Source: Fodinicurvata sp. EGI_FJ10296 (GTDB taxonomy: Bacteria; Pseudomonadota; Alphaproteobacteria; DSM-16000; Inquilinaceae). Taken from it: DNA of 64,000 nt. The notes below the pieces were generated by a model. The model saw only the letters and a program-made list of their open reading frames with translations. It made no database searches and was not told where the DNA came from. The translations under genes and the position numbers were made by a program. Position 1 is the stretch's first letter. The number at the start of each line of letters is the position of its first letter. The DNA lies in assembly GCF_040712075.1 (NCBI RefSeq), contig NZ_JBFCVL010000001.1:69501-133500 (forward strand), in the 5' to 3' direction. Of the stretch, positions 18,001 through 25,886 are shown in pieces.

Positions 18001-19027
18001 GCACGGCCGAGTCGGGATAGAACGCCGCCCAGGCGAACCACATCGCCGCGAACGCGTTCAGCGGCTCAAGACTATCGCCCCCCACCCATTCAACGGCGTG
18101 CGGCCCGGTCGGGTTGATGACAGCCTCGCCGGCCGTCTCGCCAATGAAGACGTAACCAGTATCGAGGATTTCGTCGTAGACGGCGGTGAAGACCTCGTCC
18201 CCAGCCTCCAGGACGAGTCGGCGCGCAGCCCGCAAGCTGTCCAGGTTGAAGGCCATGGCGACACGGTCGGTCCGGGCACCGATGAATACCTGTTTGTTGG
18301 CGAATCGGTCGTCGGTATTCATCAGCGGGAACATCGTTTCGCTATCCGGGACGTAGTAGCCCGAGATCGGGTTGTAGCCGCCATACGGGTCACGGTCGTA
18401 ATTGCGCGCGAACCCGGTGTCGGTGGACAACACCCCGGTTTCAGGATGAGCAGACCGCCATCGCCCCCATGTCGTCCACAGCAATGCCCGTTCCCGCAAT
18501 GACGCGCCGGCATGCGGGCCGCCAATGCCCCGCATCAGAATCTGCGGATACCAGGTATCGGTGTCCCGGTCGTACATGATGAGATTGCTGTTGACCAATT
18601 GACCCGTTACGCCGAATTCGGTGCCGCCGCGTTCGAAGGCGATCGCCGTCCCGGTCAGCGGGCAATAGGTGACGGCAATCCCGTCGCCGCCGACCGTATC
18701 GTTGACGATTTCGTGCCAGACCAGAATCCGTTGAGGATAGGCGCGCACGACACCGTTTTCGACCAGCCCGAAGACGACGTCATCCGGGGCGAGCCATGAA
18801 TCGGCCTCGGCGGCACTATGGAAACGGGGATTGTCGATGGCGGGAATACCGTCCTTGCCCGGACCGCCCGACATTTTGGCGTCCCAATAGCTTTGGGCGT
18901 CGGCACCCATATGCCGATCGGTGCCGCTGACCGGGTAGCGTGGGACCGCCGCGAGAACCGATGCCGGCGCCGACGCGACGACCAGCAAGGGCAGGATGCC
19001 TGAAAGCACCGTTCGGCGTGTTGGCAT
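17993..19027 (-). CDS. DUF3179-domain exported protein
   Basis: A 344-residue protein with a short signal (MPTRRTVLSGILPLLVVASAPASVLA) whose RR could make it a Tat substrate. The mature part has the family features: FGLVENGVVRAYPQRILVWHEIVND, VTYCPLTGTAIAFERG with a conserved Cys, LIMYDRDTDTWYPQ, and LLWTTWGRWRSAHPETGVLS. The function of DUF3179 is unknown; the Cys-Pro-Leu-Thr loop resembles a thiol active site. ATG 19027 was chosen because the signal begins there; the frame is open 100 codons further upstream without good sense. Confidence 0.85.
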   Translation of the reverse strand: MPTRRTVLSGILPLLVVASAPASVLAAVPRYPVSGTDRHMGADAQSYWDAKMSGGPGKDGIPAIDNPRFHSAAEADSWLAPDDVVFGLVENGVVRAYPQRILVWHEIVNDTVGGDGIAVTYCPLTGTAIAFERGGTEFGVTGQLVNSNLIMYDRDTDTWYPQILMRGIGGPHAGASLRERALLWTTWGRWRSAHPETGVLSTDTGFARNYDRDPYGGYNPISGYYVPDSETMFPLMNTDDRFANKQVFIGARTDRVAMAFNLDSLRAARRLVLEAGDEVFTAVYDEILDTGYVFIGETAGEAVINPTGPHAVEWVGGDSLEPLNAFAAMWFAWAAFYPDSAVHE

Positions 19028-19196
19028 GGGCTGTCTCCCGATCCGTTGACGGCAGGCACGCGGAAGCCCGCGCCTGACTATCGAACAAGAAGACGCCAGT
19101 TGCCTCTGATCATCAATTCGCGGAAACCGAAAGAGCCAGGTTTCGGAAGGTTGGCACGTTGGCGGGCAAGCGTGGTGCAGGCCCGCGACCGCGCAA

Positions 19197-19379
19197 TTAT
19201 TGCGCCTGTGGGGCCTGAGGCGTCTGGGGGGGATGTTCGTGATACCAGGCATCGATCGCCTCGTAGCAGGCCCGTGCCACGAGATCGGGCGAGCAGCCGG
19301 CATCGACGGCTTCCTGACAGATCTCATGGAGGTCGGCGGCTACGGCCGGAATGATCAGTTCGGACGGCGTATCACGCAT
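19197..19379 (-). CDS. 60-residue hypothetical protein, last gene of the fibre-locus run
   Basis: MRDTPSELIIPAVAADL begins a mostly helical chain with HEICQEAVDAGCSPDLVARACYEAIDAWYHEH and a PQTPQAPQAQ tail. Start ATG 19379 lies behind TTGAGGGGTTTGAAA and overlaps the stop of the receiver-like gene by 8 bases, a sign of coupling. There is no recognised family. Its length and pairing suggest a small partner of the receiver protein. Confidence 0.55.
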   Translation of the reverse strand: MRDTPSELIIPAVAADLHEICQEAVDAGCSPDLVARACYEAIDAWYHEHPPQTPQAPQAQ

Positions 19380-19938
19380 TTTCAAACCCCTCAATGGTCC
19401 TTCCCGGGGTTCTGTCCGGCCCGGTCGGGACCGGCACCCCTTGTTCTGTTACGCAACGTCGGTGGCCGCCACGTCGTTCGACCCACTCTGTTGGATGGAC
19501 CGGTTCGGCCGCGAAATCAATGAACCTTTCGAACAGGTAAGCTGTTCGAAGGGGCTTCGTCCATGTCTCGACCGACCAATCGCCATACCTCCGGGCGCGC
19601 AATGCTGCGACCTTAAGGGCTGGCGTATCGACGCCGGCAACGATGACCAGGCGCCGAACCGTACCGGCGGCGTGCAGGACGGGCAACAGATCGACCGCGT
19701 CGCGGCACGGCATGTGCACATTCGTTATAACCGTGCCGGGGCGATAGACGTCCAGCACCATGGCAAGCCGTTCCGACCGGGTCAGAGCGGCGAGGTCGAC
19801 CCCGGCCGCGACCGCCACGGCGTCGACATAGCGCGCGAAATGGTCGTTGTCATCGAGAAAGACGATCGACCGGCCGCCGCGTCCCGGGCATGGGTCGGCA
19901 AGGGCACGATCCGGCAAAAGCCAATCGACGAATGTCAT
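19372..19938 (-). CDS. receiver-domain protein lacking the phospho-acceptor Asp
   Basis: Residues 24-135 of 188 follow the CheY layout: hydrophobic strand then acidic pair (SIVFLDDN, Asp29-Asp30), VITNVHMP where the acceptor aspartate should be but Asn73 stands, VIVAGV, and WTKPL with the conserved Lys128-Pro129. There is no output domain; the C-terminal 50 residues are Arg/Pro/Gly-rich. It begins 43 bases after the N/Q/S/T-rich exported protein and overlaps the 60-residue gene. A phosphorylation-independent signalling or adaptor role is inference. Confidence 0.65.
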   Translation of the reverse strand: MTFVDWLLPDRALADPCPGRGGRSIVFLDDNDHFARYVDAVAVAAGVDLAALTRSERLAMVLDVYRPGTVITNVHMPCRDAVDLLPVLHAAGTVRRLVIVAGVDTPALKVAALRARRYGDWSVETWTKPLRTAYLFERFIDFAAEPVHPTEWVERRGGHRRCVTEQGVPVPTGPDRTPGRTIEGFENA

Positions 19939-19981
19939 GGCGGCGATGCCGTTTGCGGGTGGGGCCCGAAACAGACGGGCC

Positions 19982-20488
19982 CTAATCCGCCTTCTCGGAG
20001 AACCAGTCTTTTCCCTGATAACGGTCGCCGCCTTCGGCCCCGATATTGGTGTCGGCGCTGCTTTCGGACTGGGTTTCGCTGTTCACCGCGACCTCGGTAT
20101 TCGCCGCCGACCCCTGGTTGCCGTCGCTCAACTGGTCCGTTGTCTGATGAACCGTTCCGACTGATCCGTCAGACAAATTCTGCGTAATCTCGTTCAGATT
20201 GCCGACGGAGGTCGACGAACTGTTATAGGTATAATTATTGACGTACTGCTCCAGCGCCCCCTGTGCGCCGCTGCCACCGCCGCCATTGCGTTCCGCCTGC
20301 CGTTCGGCATGCTGGAATTGCGCGGCCATGCTGCGGTTGCGCTGGGACGGCGCCCAGGGCCGCTTGCCCATCTGCTGGGCCTCGGCCGACTGGACCGACA
20401 ACGGCCCCGGCAGATTTCCGGCTTCCATTCCCAGTGTGACGGCGGCGATCGCGCAGAAGGCGGCCGAAAGAACGATGTAGCGCTTCAT
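19982..20488 (-). CDS. small N/Q/S/T-rich exported protein, putative amyloid subunit (HfaA-like)
   Basis: 168 residues: signal peptide through about residue 38 (AQSAEAQ-type cleavage), a basic Q/R/A-rich linker (42-68), a glycine run, then a polar segment 81-150 rich in Asn, Gln, Ser and Thr. That segment has NNYTYNSSSTSVGNLNE and two echoing units, ITQNLSDGSVG (101-111) and TTDQLSDGNQG (116-126). Composition and units resemble curlin and holdfast-anchor HfaA-type subunits. ATG 20488 follows GGAGGTTTTTC, a strong site. It lies downstream of the CsgG-like gene, as expected for secreted fibre cargo. Confidence 0.65.
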   Translation of the reverse strand: MKRYIVLSAAFCAIAAVTLGMEAGNLPGPLSVQSAEAQQMGKRPWAPSQRNRSMAAQFQHAERQAERNGGGGSGAQGALEQYVNNYTYNSSSTSVGNLNEITQNLSDGSVGTVHQTTDQLSDGNQGSAANTEVAVNSETQSESSADTNIGAEGGDRYQGKDWFSEKAD

Positions 20489-20533
20489 GAAAAACCTCCA
20501 TGTGCGGCTTGCGCTGACGGCTTTGGCGGTGGG

Positions 20534-20584
20534 CGGATGGCCATACGGGGTGGGCGAACCCACCCCGCAGGCTCCCGCCATCCG
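20534..20584 (-). promoter_or_regulatory. two-tier stem-loop between the two exported-protein genes
   Basis: CGGGGTGGG (20546-20554) and CCCACCCCG (20559-20567) pair perfectly around the tetraloop CGAA. An outer 7-bp stem joins CGGATGG (20534-20540) to CCATCCG (20578-20584). It sits in the 147-base gap between the 381- and 168-residue genes. No T-run follows, so partial termination, processing or mRNA stabilisation of the downstream cistron is more likely than full termination. Confidence 0.55.
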
Positions 20585-20635
20585 ATAAAAGCCGCATATC
20601 GAATGGTGGATGGCAGAGCGTCAGTCGTTGACGCC

Positions 20636-21781
20636 TCAGTTGTCGCCGGTCGGGTCGATATCGCCGACGGTGATGCTGATCGACTTGTTGTTGCCAACCG
20701 CCGTGGCGACGGAATTCACGATCGGACGATCGAGGTTGCCGAGGTTGGTGTAGTTGTGCAGCCAGACATCGTCGACGTTTGACTCGGCATCGACATTCGC
20801 CAGGGCGAACTGGGTGACGTCGCCGATCAGCGCACTGGAATCTTCAGCCATCATTTCACCGCTGAAGTTGTTGGCGACCGCCGTCGCCGCGCTGTCAACC
20901 GAAGAGTTCAGAACGTCGTCGACATCGGACTCCGCTTCGACCTCTGAATGCTCAAGCAGATCGAGGAGTGTGGCCGACGTTGCCAGACCCGAGATGACCA
21001 GACCCGAATTCAGGCTGTTCAACTGGCTATAGACACCGGTCAGCGCTTCTGCGTCGTCTTTGGCGTCCTCGTCGATGTAGCCGGGCACGTCAAAGGCGAA
21101 TTGACCTTCGTGCAGCAGGATGCCGCCGCCGTCATGAGTGTCAGTGAATTCGGCATCGACGCTGGCATTGTTGGCGATGGCTGTCGCCGCACTGACGGTT
21201 TCTGGCAGTTCGGCTCCGGCGCCGAGAGCCTCCAACGGAACAACGTCGCCGATCTCGAACTCGGAGAGGTCGACAGCAACCACAAAGGTATTGCCATCGT
21301 TTGTGCATTCGGTGTCATTCGGGCCGGTATCCGAACACTGCAGCGTAGTTTCAGTCTCGCCACTAACGAGGCTGACACCATCGTTCGTGAACTTCAGCTT
21401 TGCTCCGCCGGTGATGGTTTCATCCCCGTGCCACTGAAAGTCGAAATCGCCATACGCATCCCAATCGACAGCGAACTCAATGATTCCAGGATCGCCCTCT
21501 CCCTCGCCCATGGGCTGGTTGTTCTCGACGTCGGAGACTTTGGATTCCGCATCGACGGAGCCGACGAAGATCTGCAGGTCCTCAACCATGCCGAGATTGT
21601 CGAGTTCGGTTGGATCGAACTCGTTGTTGAAGCTCCAGTCCAGATCGACGTTGGTGGTGACCTCGGCGTCCCATCCCCAGCCCACCTCATCGAAGGCAGT
21701 GGCCGGGGCGGCGGCGAGGGCCAGGCCCAGGGCGGCGACGGAGGCGCCGGCGAGCATTCCGAGCTTTTTCGTGCGTCTCAT
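20636..21781 (-). CDS. repeat-bearing exported acidic protein, putative fibre or anchor component (HfaD-like)
   Basis: 381 residues with a clear signal peptide (cleavage near AAPATA-FD, residue 29). The mature protein is very acidic. It has two repeat families: VDAESKVSDV, VEAESDVDDV, VDAESNVDDV (about 76-85, 281-290, 330-339), and SAATAIANNAS, SAATAVANNFS, SVATAVGNNKS (197-207, 297-307, 357-367). The last two copies come as paired units. Such alternating short strands with NN turns fit stacked beta structure. It starts 3 bases after the CsgG-like stop, with AGGAGA upstream. The HfaD comparison is by position and style, not alignment. Confidence 0.65.
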   Translation of the reverse strand: MRRTKKLGMLAGASVAALGLALAAAPATAFDEVGWGWDAEVTTNVDLDWSFNNEFDPTELDNLGMVEDLQIFVGSVDAESKVSDVENNQPMGEGEGDPGIIEFAVDWDAYGDFDFQWHGDETITGGAKLKFTNDGVSLVSGETETTLQCSDTGPNDTECTNDGNTFVVAVDLSEFEIGDVVPLEALGAGAELPETVSAATAIANNASVDAEFTDTHDGGGILLHEGQFAFDVPGYIDEDAKDDAEALTGVYSQLNSLNSGLVISGLATSATLLDLLEHSEVEAESDVDDVLNSSVDSAATAVANNFSGEMMAEDSSALIGDVTQFALANVDAESNVDDVWLHNYTNLGNLDRPIVNSVATAVGNNKSISITVGDIDPTGDN

Positions 21782-21784
21782 ATC

Positions 21785-22618
21785 TCAGTTCTCCTGTGGA
21801 CGATTGCGATCAAGGGTCTCGCTAAAGAACTCGGTCTCTGCCAGTTCGCATTCGGGACTGGACGGGAGGCCGAGGAAGTCCGTCATGATCTGATGGGTGG
21901 CCATCTCCACGACGGACCGCACGCCGAGTTGAAGCGGTTCGTTTTCGATACGACCCGCATCGAACTCCACGAGTTGGTCTCCGAAGAATCGGAAGACGTT
22001 GCCTTCGACTTCGTAGCCGGCAATCTGCTTCTGCAGCGTCGTGACGTACGGAACGTCGAAGGTGATCGGATTCACGACCCTGAGGTCGAGGCCGACATTG
22101 ATGATGACCGAGCGCCCGCCGAACCCGGCGCCGCCGACATAAAGTCCGGCGCCCTGGCTGACGATGTTGTAGTTGAGCTCGGTCAGGGCGCCGAGGACGA
22201 CGAAATTGGCCGGCCTGACGGTGGGACCCTGGGGATAGGTGCGCGGCATGATGCCCTGGCGGACCATTTCCCGGTCAGCCAGCGGGATGCGCAGGTCGAA
22301 GCGCTCGACCAGATTGACCTTGCCGGTCTCCCACAGGGCGCTCATGACCATTTCGGTCACGCCCTGGGTCAGCACCATGCTGTCGCTTTCCATATCGCGC
22401 TGGCCCGTCTTGTCCAGGATCTCTCCGACCGTAAAGGTGGGAAGGTTCTCACCCGGCAATTCCGACAGTTGCGCCAGACACTCGGTATAGGGTGTGTAGT
22501 TCGACGTTACCGGGAAGCTGTAAGACGGCTCGTGACCATTGGAATCAGTGGCAACGGTGGCGGCGCATCCGGTAAGTGTCGTCGCTGCAAGCAGCGATGC
22601 GGCTATAGTCGTTTTCAT
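21785..22618 (-). CDS. CsgG/HfaB-family outer-membrane secretion lipoprotein
   Basis: 277 residues, the same length as E. coli CsgG. A lipoprotein signal ends in LTGC (Cys18). Downstream come GEILDKTGQ, a VTEMVMSALWETGKVNLVERFDL segment, ANFVVLGALTELNYN, INVGLDLRVVNPITF, YEVEGNVFRFF and NEPLQLGVRSVVEMA. The last three line up with CsgG's LRVVN, VFRF and NEP...SAIE elements. The family forms a nonameric outer-membrane channel exporting amyloid subunits. ATG 22618 follows AGAGGTC. It heads the run of exported proteins; no CsgE or CsgF homologue is seen. Confidence 0.85.
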   Translation of the reverse strand: MKTTIAASLLAATTLTGCAATVATDSNGHEPSYSFPVTSNYTPYTECLAQLSELPGENLPTFTVGEILDKTGQRDMESDSMVLTQGVTEMVMSALWETGKVNLVERFDLRIPLADREMVRQGIMPRTYPQGPTVRPANFVVLGALTELNYNIVSQGAGLYVGGAGFGGRSVIINVGLDLRVVNPITFDVPYVTTLQKQIAGYEVEGNVFRFFGDQLVEFDAGRIENEPLQLGVRSVVEMATHQIMTDFLGLPSSPECELAETEFFSETLDRNRPQEN

Positions 22619-22820
22619 AATGACCTCTGTGCGGCTTTTCCAGAGATTTATTGCTGTCACTCACCGCACAAGACTATGAAAATGCGTCACTGTTGTATAT
22701 TGGTATATCGGATCATTTATATTTCAGCAGGATAAAAGCAACTTTCCAATTTTTCCTTCTAATGAATATTATTCACTACATCAGGCGACTCTGTTTATCC
22801 GAAAGTCGCGCGCCGGCCAT
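22619..22820. promoter_or_regulatory. AT-rich leader upstream of the CsgG-like gene
   Basis: About 200 bases with strikingly low GC and a near-palindrome GTATATTGGTATATC around 22696-22711. This is the only sizeable space in which a promoter for the CsgG-like operon could lie. I could not settle on a single convincing -35/-10 pair. Confidence 0.4.
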
Positions 22821-22984
22821 TGCCCGGAAATGAAGGGCGGAATCGAAAACGGACCGTCGGCGGGCGCCGACAGTCCGTTCCAGTTGACTTCTGCGATGTT
22901 CGGGATTGGACTCTCTTGGCGGGCGGCGCAGGACCAAGCCCTCTGCCAGAAGCTCACCCGAGCAGCGTCGCAAGGAATTCGCTT

Positions 22985-23032
22985 GCCCCGGACGCGATGC
23001 AGCACGAAGTGATGCTTCGCCGAGCCGGGGCC
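22985..23032. repeat. palindromic intergenic repeat with CACGAAGTG core
   Basis: GCCCCGG at the left end pairs with CCGGGGC at the right, and an inner stem flanks CACGAAGTG. The same core and layout recur at 29992-30036 and 46363-46410, so this is one copy of a dispersed REP-like family. Confidence 0.6.
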
Positions 23033-23043
23033 ACACTATCATC

Positions 23044-23135
23044 GCTCTCGCGGGGCGTGTGGACCCCGGATGTCGCTTCGCCCCTTCGGGGATGAAATAG
23101 GGGGCGGATGCTGTGTCGAGAAACACAGTTGCCCG
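23044..23135 (-). repeat. inverted copy of the ~99-base intergenic repeat
   Basis: Read on the minus strand this segment matches 29854-29952 and 30092-30190: GGCAACTGTGTTT, then CAGCATCCGCCCCCTAT, a CCCC hairpin, and GGGGTCCACACG. The central hairpin differs most (GGGGCGAAGCGAC in place of AAGCACGAAGTGCTG). It lies between the CsgD-like regulator and the CsgG-like gene. Confidence 0.75.
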
Positions 23136-23150
23136 TTCGATGTCGTGCCG

Positions 23151-23831
23151 TCAGTGGGTGCTGGGCTCCAGCGGTGCGTCTGAACACACACCATGGGTAA
23201 GTCCCCAGATCGCGGCTTCGGTCCGGTTGGAGACCTTAACCTTGCGCAGCAGGTTCTTCAGGTGAAACTTCACCGTTGCCTCGGGCAGGGAAAGCCTGTG
23301 CGCAATCACCTTGTTCGGCTGTCCCTGAACCAGGCATTGCAGGATCTGCAGTTCCTTTTCCGACAGACCGGCCTGATCGGCAGCCGTCCCGTCGACGAAA
23401 CGGTTCGACCCCTTGAAGGTCGTCACCAGAAAATCCGCCAATTCCGTCGGAAATACCACCTCGCCGGCCTTGACCAGTTCCAGCGACAGGTTCAGAGCAT
23501 CGAGCGAAATGTCCGGCAGCACCAGAGCACGCGCGCCAGCCTGCAGAGCGCTTATCAGCGTTCTGGGATCGAGCTGGTCGGTCAATGCAACGATGCGATA
23601 ATCACCCATTGCCTTCAGTTTGTGTATCCCGTCGAGAAAATCGTCATCATCGGCAAACCATTCGACCAGGATGAATGCATCGTGCGTATTCATTTCTCCG
23701 AGCTTTGGCAATACTGATGACAAATTCGCTCCTTCGAGAACGACCGAAAACGGTGCGCCCTCAAAAAGACTCCGCATCCCCTCACGGAACAATCTGCTCC
23801 TGTTGATTAGAATGATATTTGATTCAGTCAT
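23151..23831 (-). CDS. LuxR/FixJ-type regulator with atypical receiver (CsgD-like)
   Basis: 226 residues. The N-terminal 1-130 has a receiver-like fold without its active site: the first acidic pair is replaced (IILINRS) and the acceptor position reads ILVEWF (about Glu57). Residues 156-211 are a complete LuxR HTH: LSEKELQILQCLVQGQPNK, then VIAHRLSLPEATVKFHLKNL and KVKVSNRTEAAIWGL. Length, architecture and missing phospho-site resemble E. coli CsgD (216 aa), master regulator of curli. It lies just upstream of the CsgG-like operon in the same direction, so control of that operon is a reasonable inference. Confidence 0.85.
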   Translation of the reverse strand: MTESNIILINRSRLFREGMRSLFEGAPFSVVLEGANLSSVLPKLGEMNTHDAFILVEWFADDDDFLDGIHKLKAMGDYRIVALTDQLDPRTLISALQAGARALVLPDISLDALNLSLELVKAGEVVFPTELADFLVTTFKGSNRFVDGTAADQAGLSEKELQILQCLVQGQPNKVIAHRLSLPEATVKFHLKNLLRKVKVSNRTEAAIWGLTHGVCSDAPLEPSTH

Positions 23832-24584
23832 GCCGCCCCCTTTTGATTGATCGAGAACTTATTGATGATGATTCGTGCTTATGCTTCAGATTACATCCTC
23901 CTGGTAGCGTTTACAAACGTACTCATGGATGAAGGTCATTGTCAAATTGCGCGCGGAACTCGCCGTAAGGGTGGAGTTTTATCATACGATGATTTGCTGA
24001 TAGTCATCCGAATGCACAATGGCTTCAAGTCCGTGCTAGATTGATCTAAATGCTTTTTCATTACCGTCAGCCGACTCATGCTTTTTTCCCGATACTCCCG
24101 GATTTTTTCGATCATTTTTTCAAGTCGTTTTTGTGATATATTCGTTTTTTGCGATTTTGTTAACGAAATATTAAATATTATTTTTCATACTTTACTTGAT
24201 ATTTTCGTATATATTATGGACGAAACGGTACCACAACATGACGCCACCTACAATGATAATAAAATCCCGTTTTTTGGGGTCGACCCTACCCAAAGGGGAC
24301 ATTACGATCGGCCCCCCTAGTTCATAGTAGGTAATCCAAAGGTATCGATATCGTCGATAACAGTCGGGAGCCCGATTTGTGCCAGTAATGCCGACGCCGG
24401 ATTGTATCCGCCCGATTGTTCGGCACGGCCCACCCCGGTCGAATGACGGTTCAGGCTCCGCGACCATGAGTCTATGGCGCCGGCACGCATGTTGGGCTAT
24501 CCATGCCCCGCCCCCTGACTATCGGGGCGATGCGATGGCGATAGCGGCAATGATCGACCCGCAATGATCAAGAGGTGACGATCG
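23832..24584. other. 750-base AT-rich non-coding region with dyad elements
   Basis: The sequence drops to clearly low GC from about 24050 to 24330, with T-runs and many ATT/TAT words, unlike the flanking genes. ATCAT-ACG-ATGAT (23981-23993) is a perfect 5-bp inverted repeat. GGGTCGACCC (24278-24287) is a 10-base palindrome. Small open frames here have no coding signature. It separates the CsgD-like gene from the divergent CoA-transferase, so it probably holds both promoters and regulator sites. Confidence 0.5.
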
Positions 24585-25886
24585 ATGGCGTTGACCAATG
24601 ACGCCGCGCTGAGCGGGCTGACTGTACTCGATTTGAGCCGGGTTCTTGCGGGCCCTTGGGCAACGCAGATCCTGGGCGATCTGGGCGCCGACATTCTCAA
24701 GGTCGAGCGGCCCGGCACCGGGGATGAAACCCGCGGCTGGGGTCCGCCATACCTGAAGGGCAGCAATGGCGGCGACAGCGACCGCGCGGCCTATTTCGCG
24801 GCGGCCAACCGCAACAAGCGCTCGGTCGCCGTCGACATGGCCCACCCGGACGGCGCGAAGCTGCTGCGCGATCTTGCCGCTGAGAGCGACATCGTCATCG
24901 AGAATTTCAAGGTTGGCGGACTGGCCAGATATGGCCTCGACTACGAGAGCCTGAGCGCGATCAATCCGCGCCTGATCTATTGCTCGATCACCGGATTCGG
25001 CCAGTCCGGCCCCTATGCCGCCCGGGGGGGATACGACTTTGTCATCCAGGCCATGTCGGGTCTGATGAGTGTCACCGGCGAACCAGACGGACAGCCGCAG
25101 AAAGTGGGCGTTGCGCTTACCGATGTGATGACGGGCCTTTATGCCGTGATCGGGATCCTTGCGGCCGTGTCGGAACGGGAGCGCTCGGGGCTGGGGCAGC
25201 ATATCGATTTGTCGCTGCTCGATGTCGGGGTCGCGGCCATGGCCAATCAGGCAATGAACTATCTGGCCTCGGGCACCGCGCCGACACGCATGGGCAACGC
25301 GCATCCCAATATCGTCCCGTATCAGGTGTTCCCGACAAGGGACGGCCATGTGGTAATCGCAGTCGGCAACGACAGCCAGTTCCAGCGTCTGTGCAACGCC
25401 CTCGACCGGCCCGATCTGGCGGCGGATCCGGCTTTTGCGACCAACCGCGACCGGGTCGGCAGCCGTGAACGGCTGATCCCCCTGCTGACGGACGCCCTCG
25501 CCAGCGATACCACCACGTCCTGGGTCGGCCGTCTGGAAGACGTCGGCGTTCCCTGCGGCCCCGTCAACACCATGGCCGGCGTTTTCGACGACCCCCATGT
25601 CAAGGCGCGGGGACTGGCTCTTTCGCTGGACGATTCCGCCATCGGGCCGGTTCCGGGCGTGGCCAGTCCGCTAAATCTGTCGCGGACGCCGGCACGCGCC
25701 GTCACCGCCCCGCCCGCTCTGGGCGCCGACACCATGGCTGTTCTGCGCGAGCGACTGGCGCTGGACGATACGGCGCTGAGCAGGCTGCGGGACGCGGGCG
25801 CGATCGGCGGCAGAGAAGCCTCCAGTACCCAATCGTCGAAGAGCGGGCACGAGGCCGGCTCCAGCCGTAGCAAGGAGACCTCATGA
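24585..25886 (+). CDS. CaiB/BaiF-family (type III) CoA-transferase
   Basis: 433 residues. Family elements are LDLSRVLAGPWATQILGDLGADILKVE at the N-terminus, GDETRGWGPPY, NRNKRSVAVDM, NFKVGGLARYGLDYE, the SITGFGQSGPYA loop, and VALTDVMTGLYA, whose Asp is the catalytic carboxylate forming the aspartyl-CoA thioester. The CoA donor and acceptor acids cannot be assigned. The C-terminal 30 residues are a polar S/K-rich tail. ATG 24585 follows AGAGGTGACGATCG. The stop overlaps the next gene by 4 bases. Confidence 0.9.
   Translation: MALTNDAALSGLTVLDLSRVLAGPWATQILGDLGADILKVERPGTGDETRGWGPPYLKGSNGGDSDRAAYFAAANRNKRSVAVDMAHPDGAKLLRDLAAESDIVIENFKVGGLARYGLDYESLSAINPRLIYCSITGFGQSGPYAARGGYDFVIQAMSGLMSVTGEPDGQPQKVGVALTDVMTGLYAVIGILAAVSERERSGLGQHIDLSLLDVGVAAMANQAMNYLASGTAPTRMGNAHPNIVPYQVFPTRDGHVVIAVGNDSQFQRLCNALDRPDLAADPAFATNRDRVGSRERLIPLLTDALASDTTTSWVGRLEDVGVPCGPVNTMAGVFDDPHVKARGLALSLDDSAIGPVPGVASPLNLSRTPARAVTAPPALGADTMAVLRERLALDDTALSRLRDAGAIGGREASSTQSSKSGHEAGSSRSKETS

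Noticed and set aside
20948-22735. 595-codon open frame on the plus strand across the CsgG-like and repeat-protein genes
   Set aside because: It is antisense to two genes with clear signal peptides and family motifs, and its translation shows no recognisable domain or signal. Long antisense frames are expected in GC-rich DNA.
23847-24044. 65-codon plus-strand frame upstream of the CsgD-like gene
   Set aside because: It spans the dyad elements, lacks a clear Shine-Dalgarno, and has no recognisable product.
24078-24320. 80-codon plus-strand frame in the AT-rich region
   Set aside because: No ribosome-binding site or conserved pattern; composition is that of the non-coding surroundings. I treat the area as regulatory.
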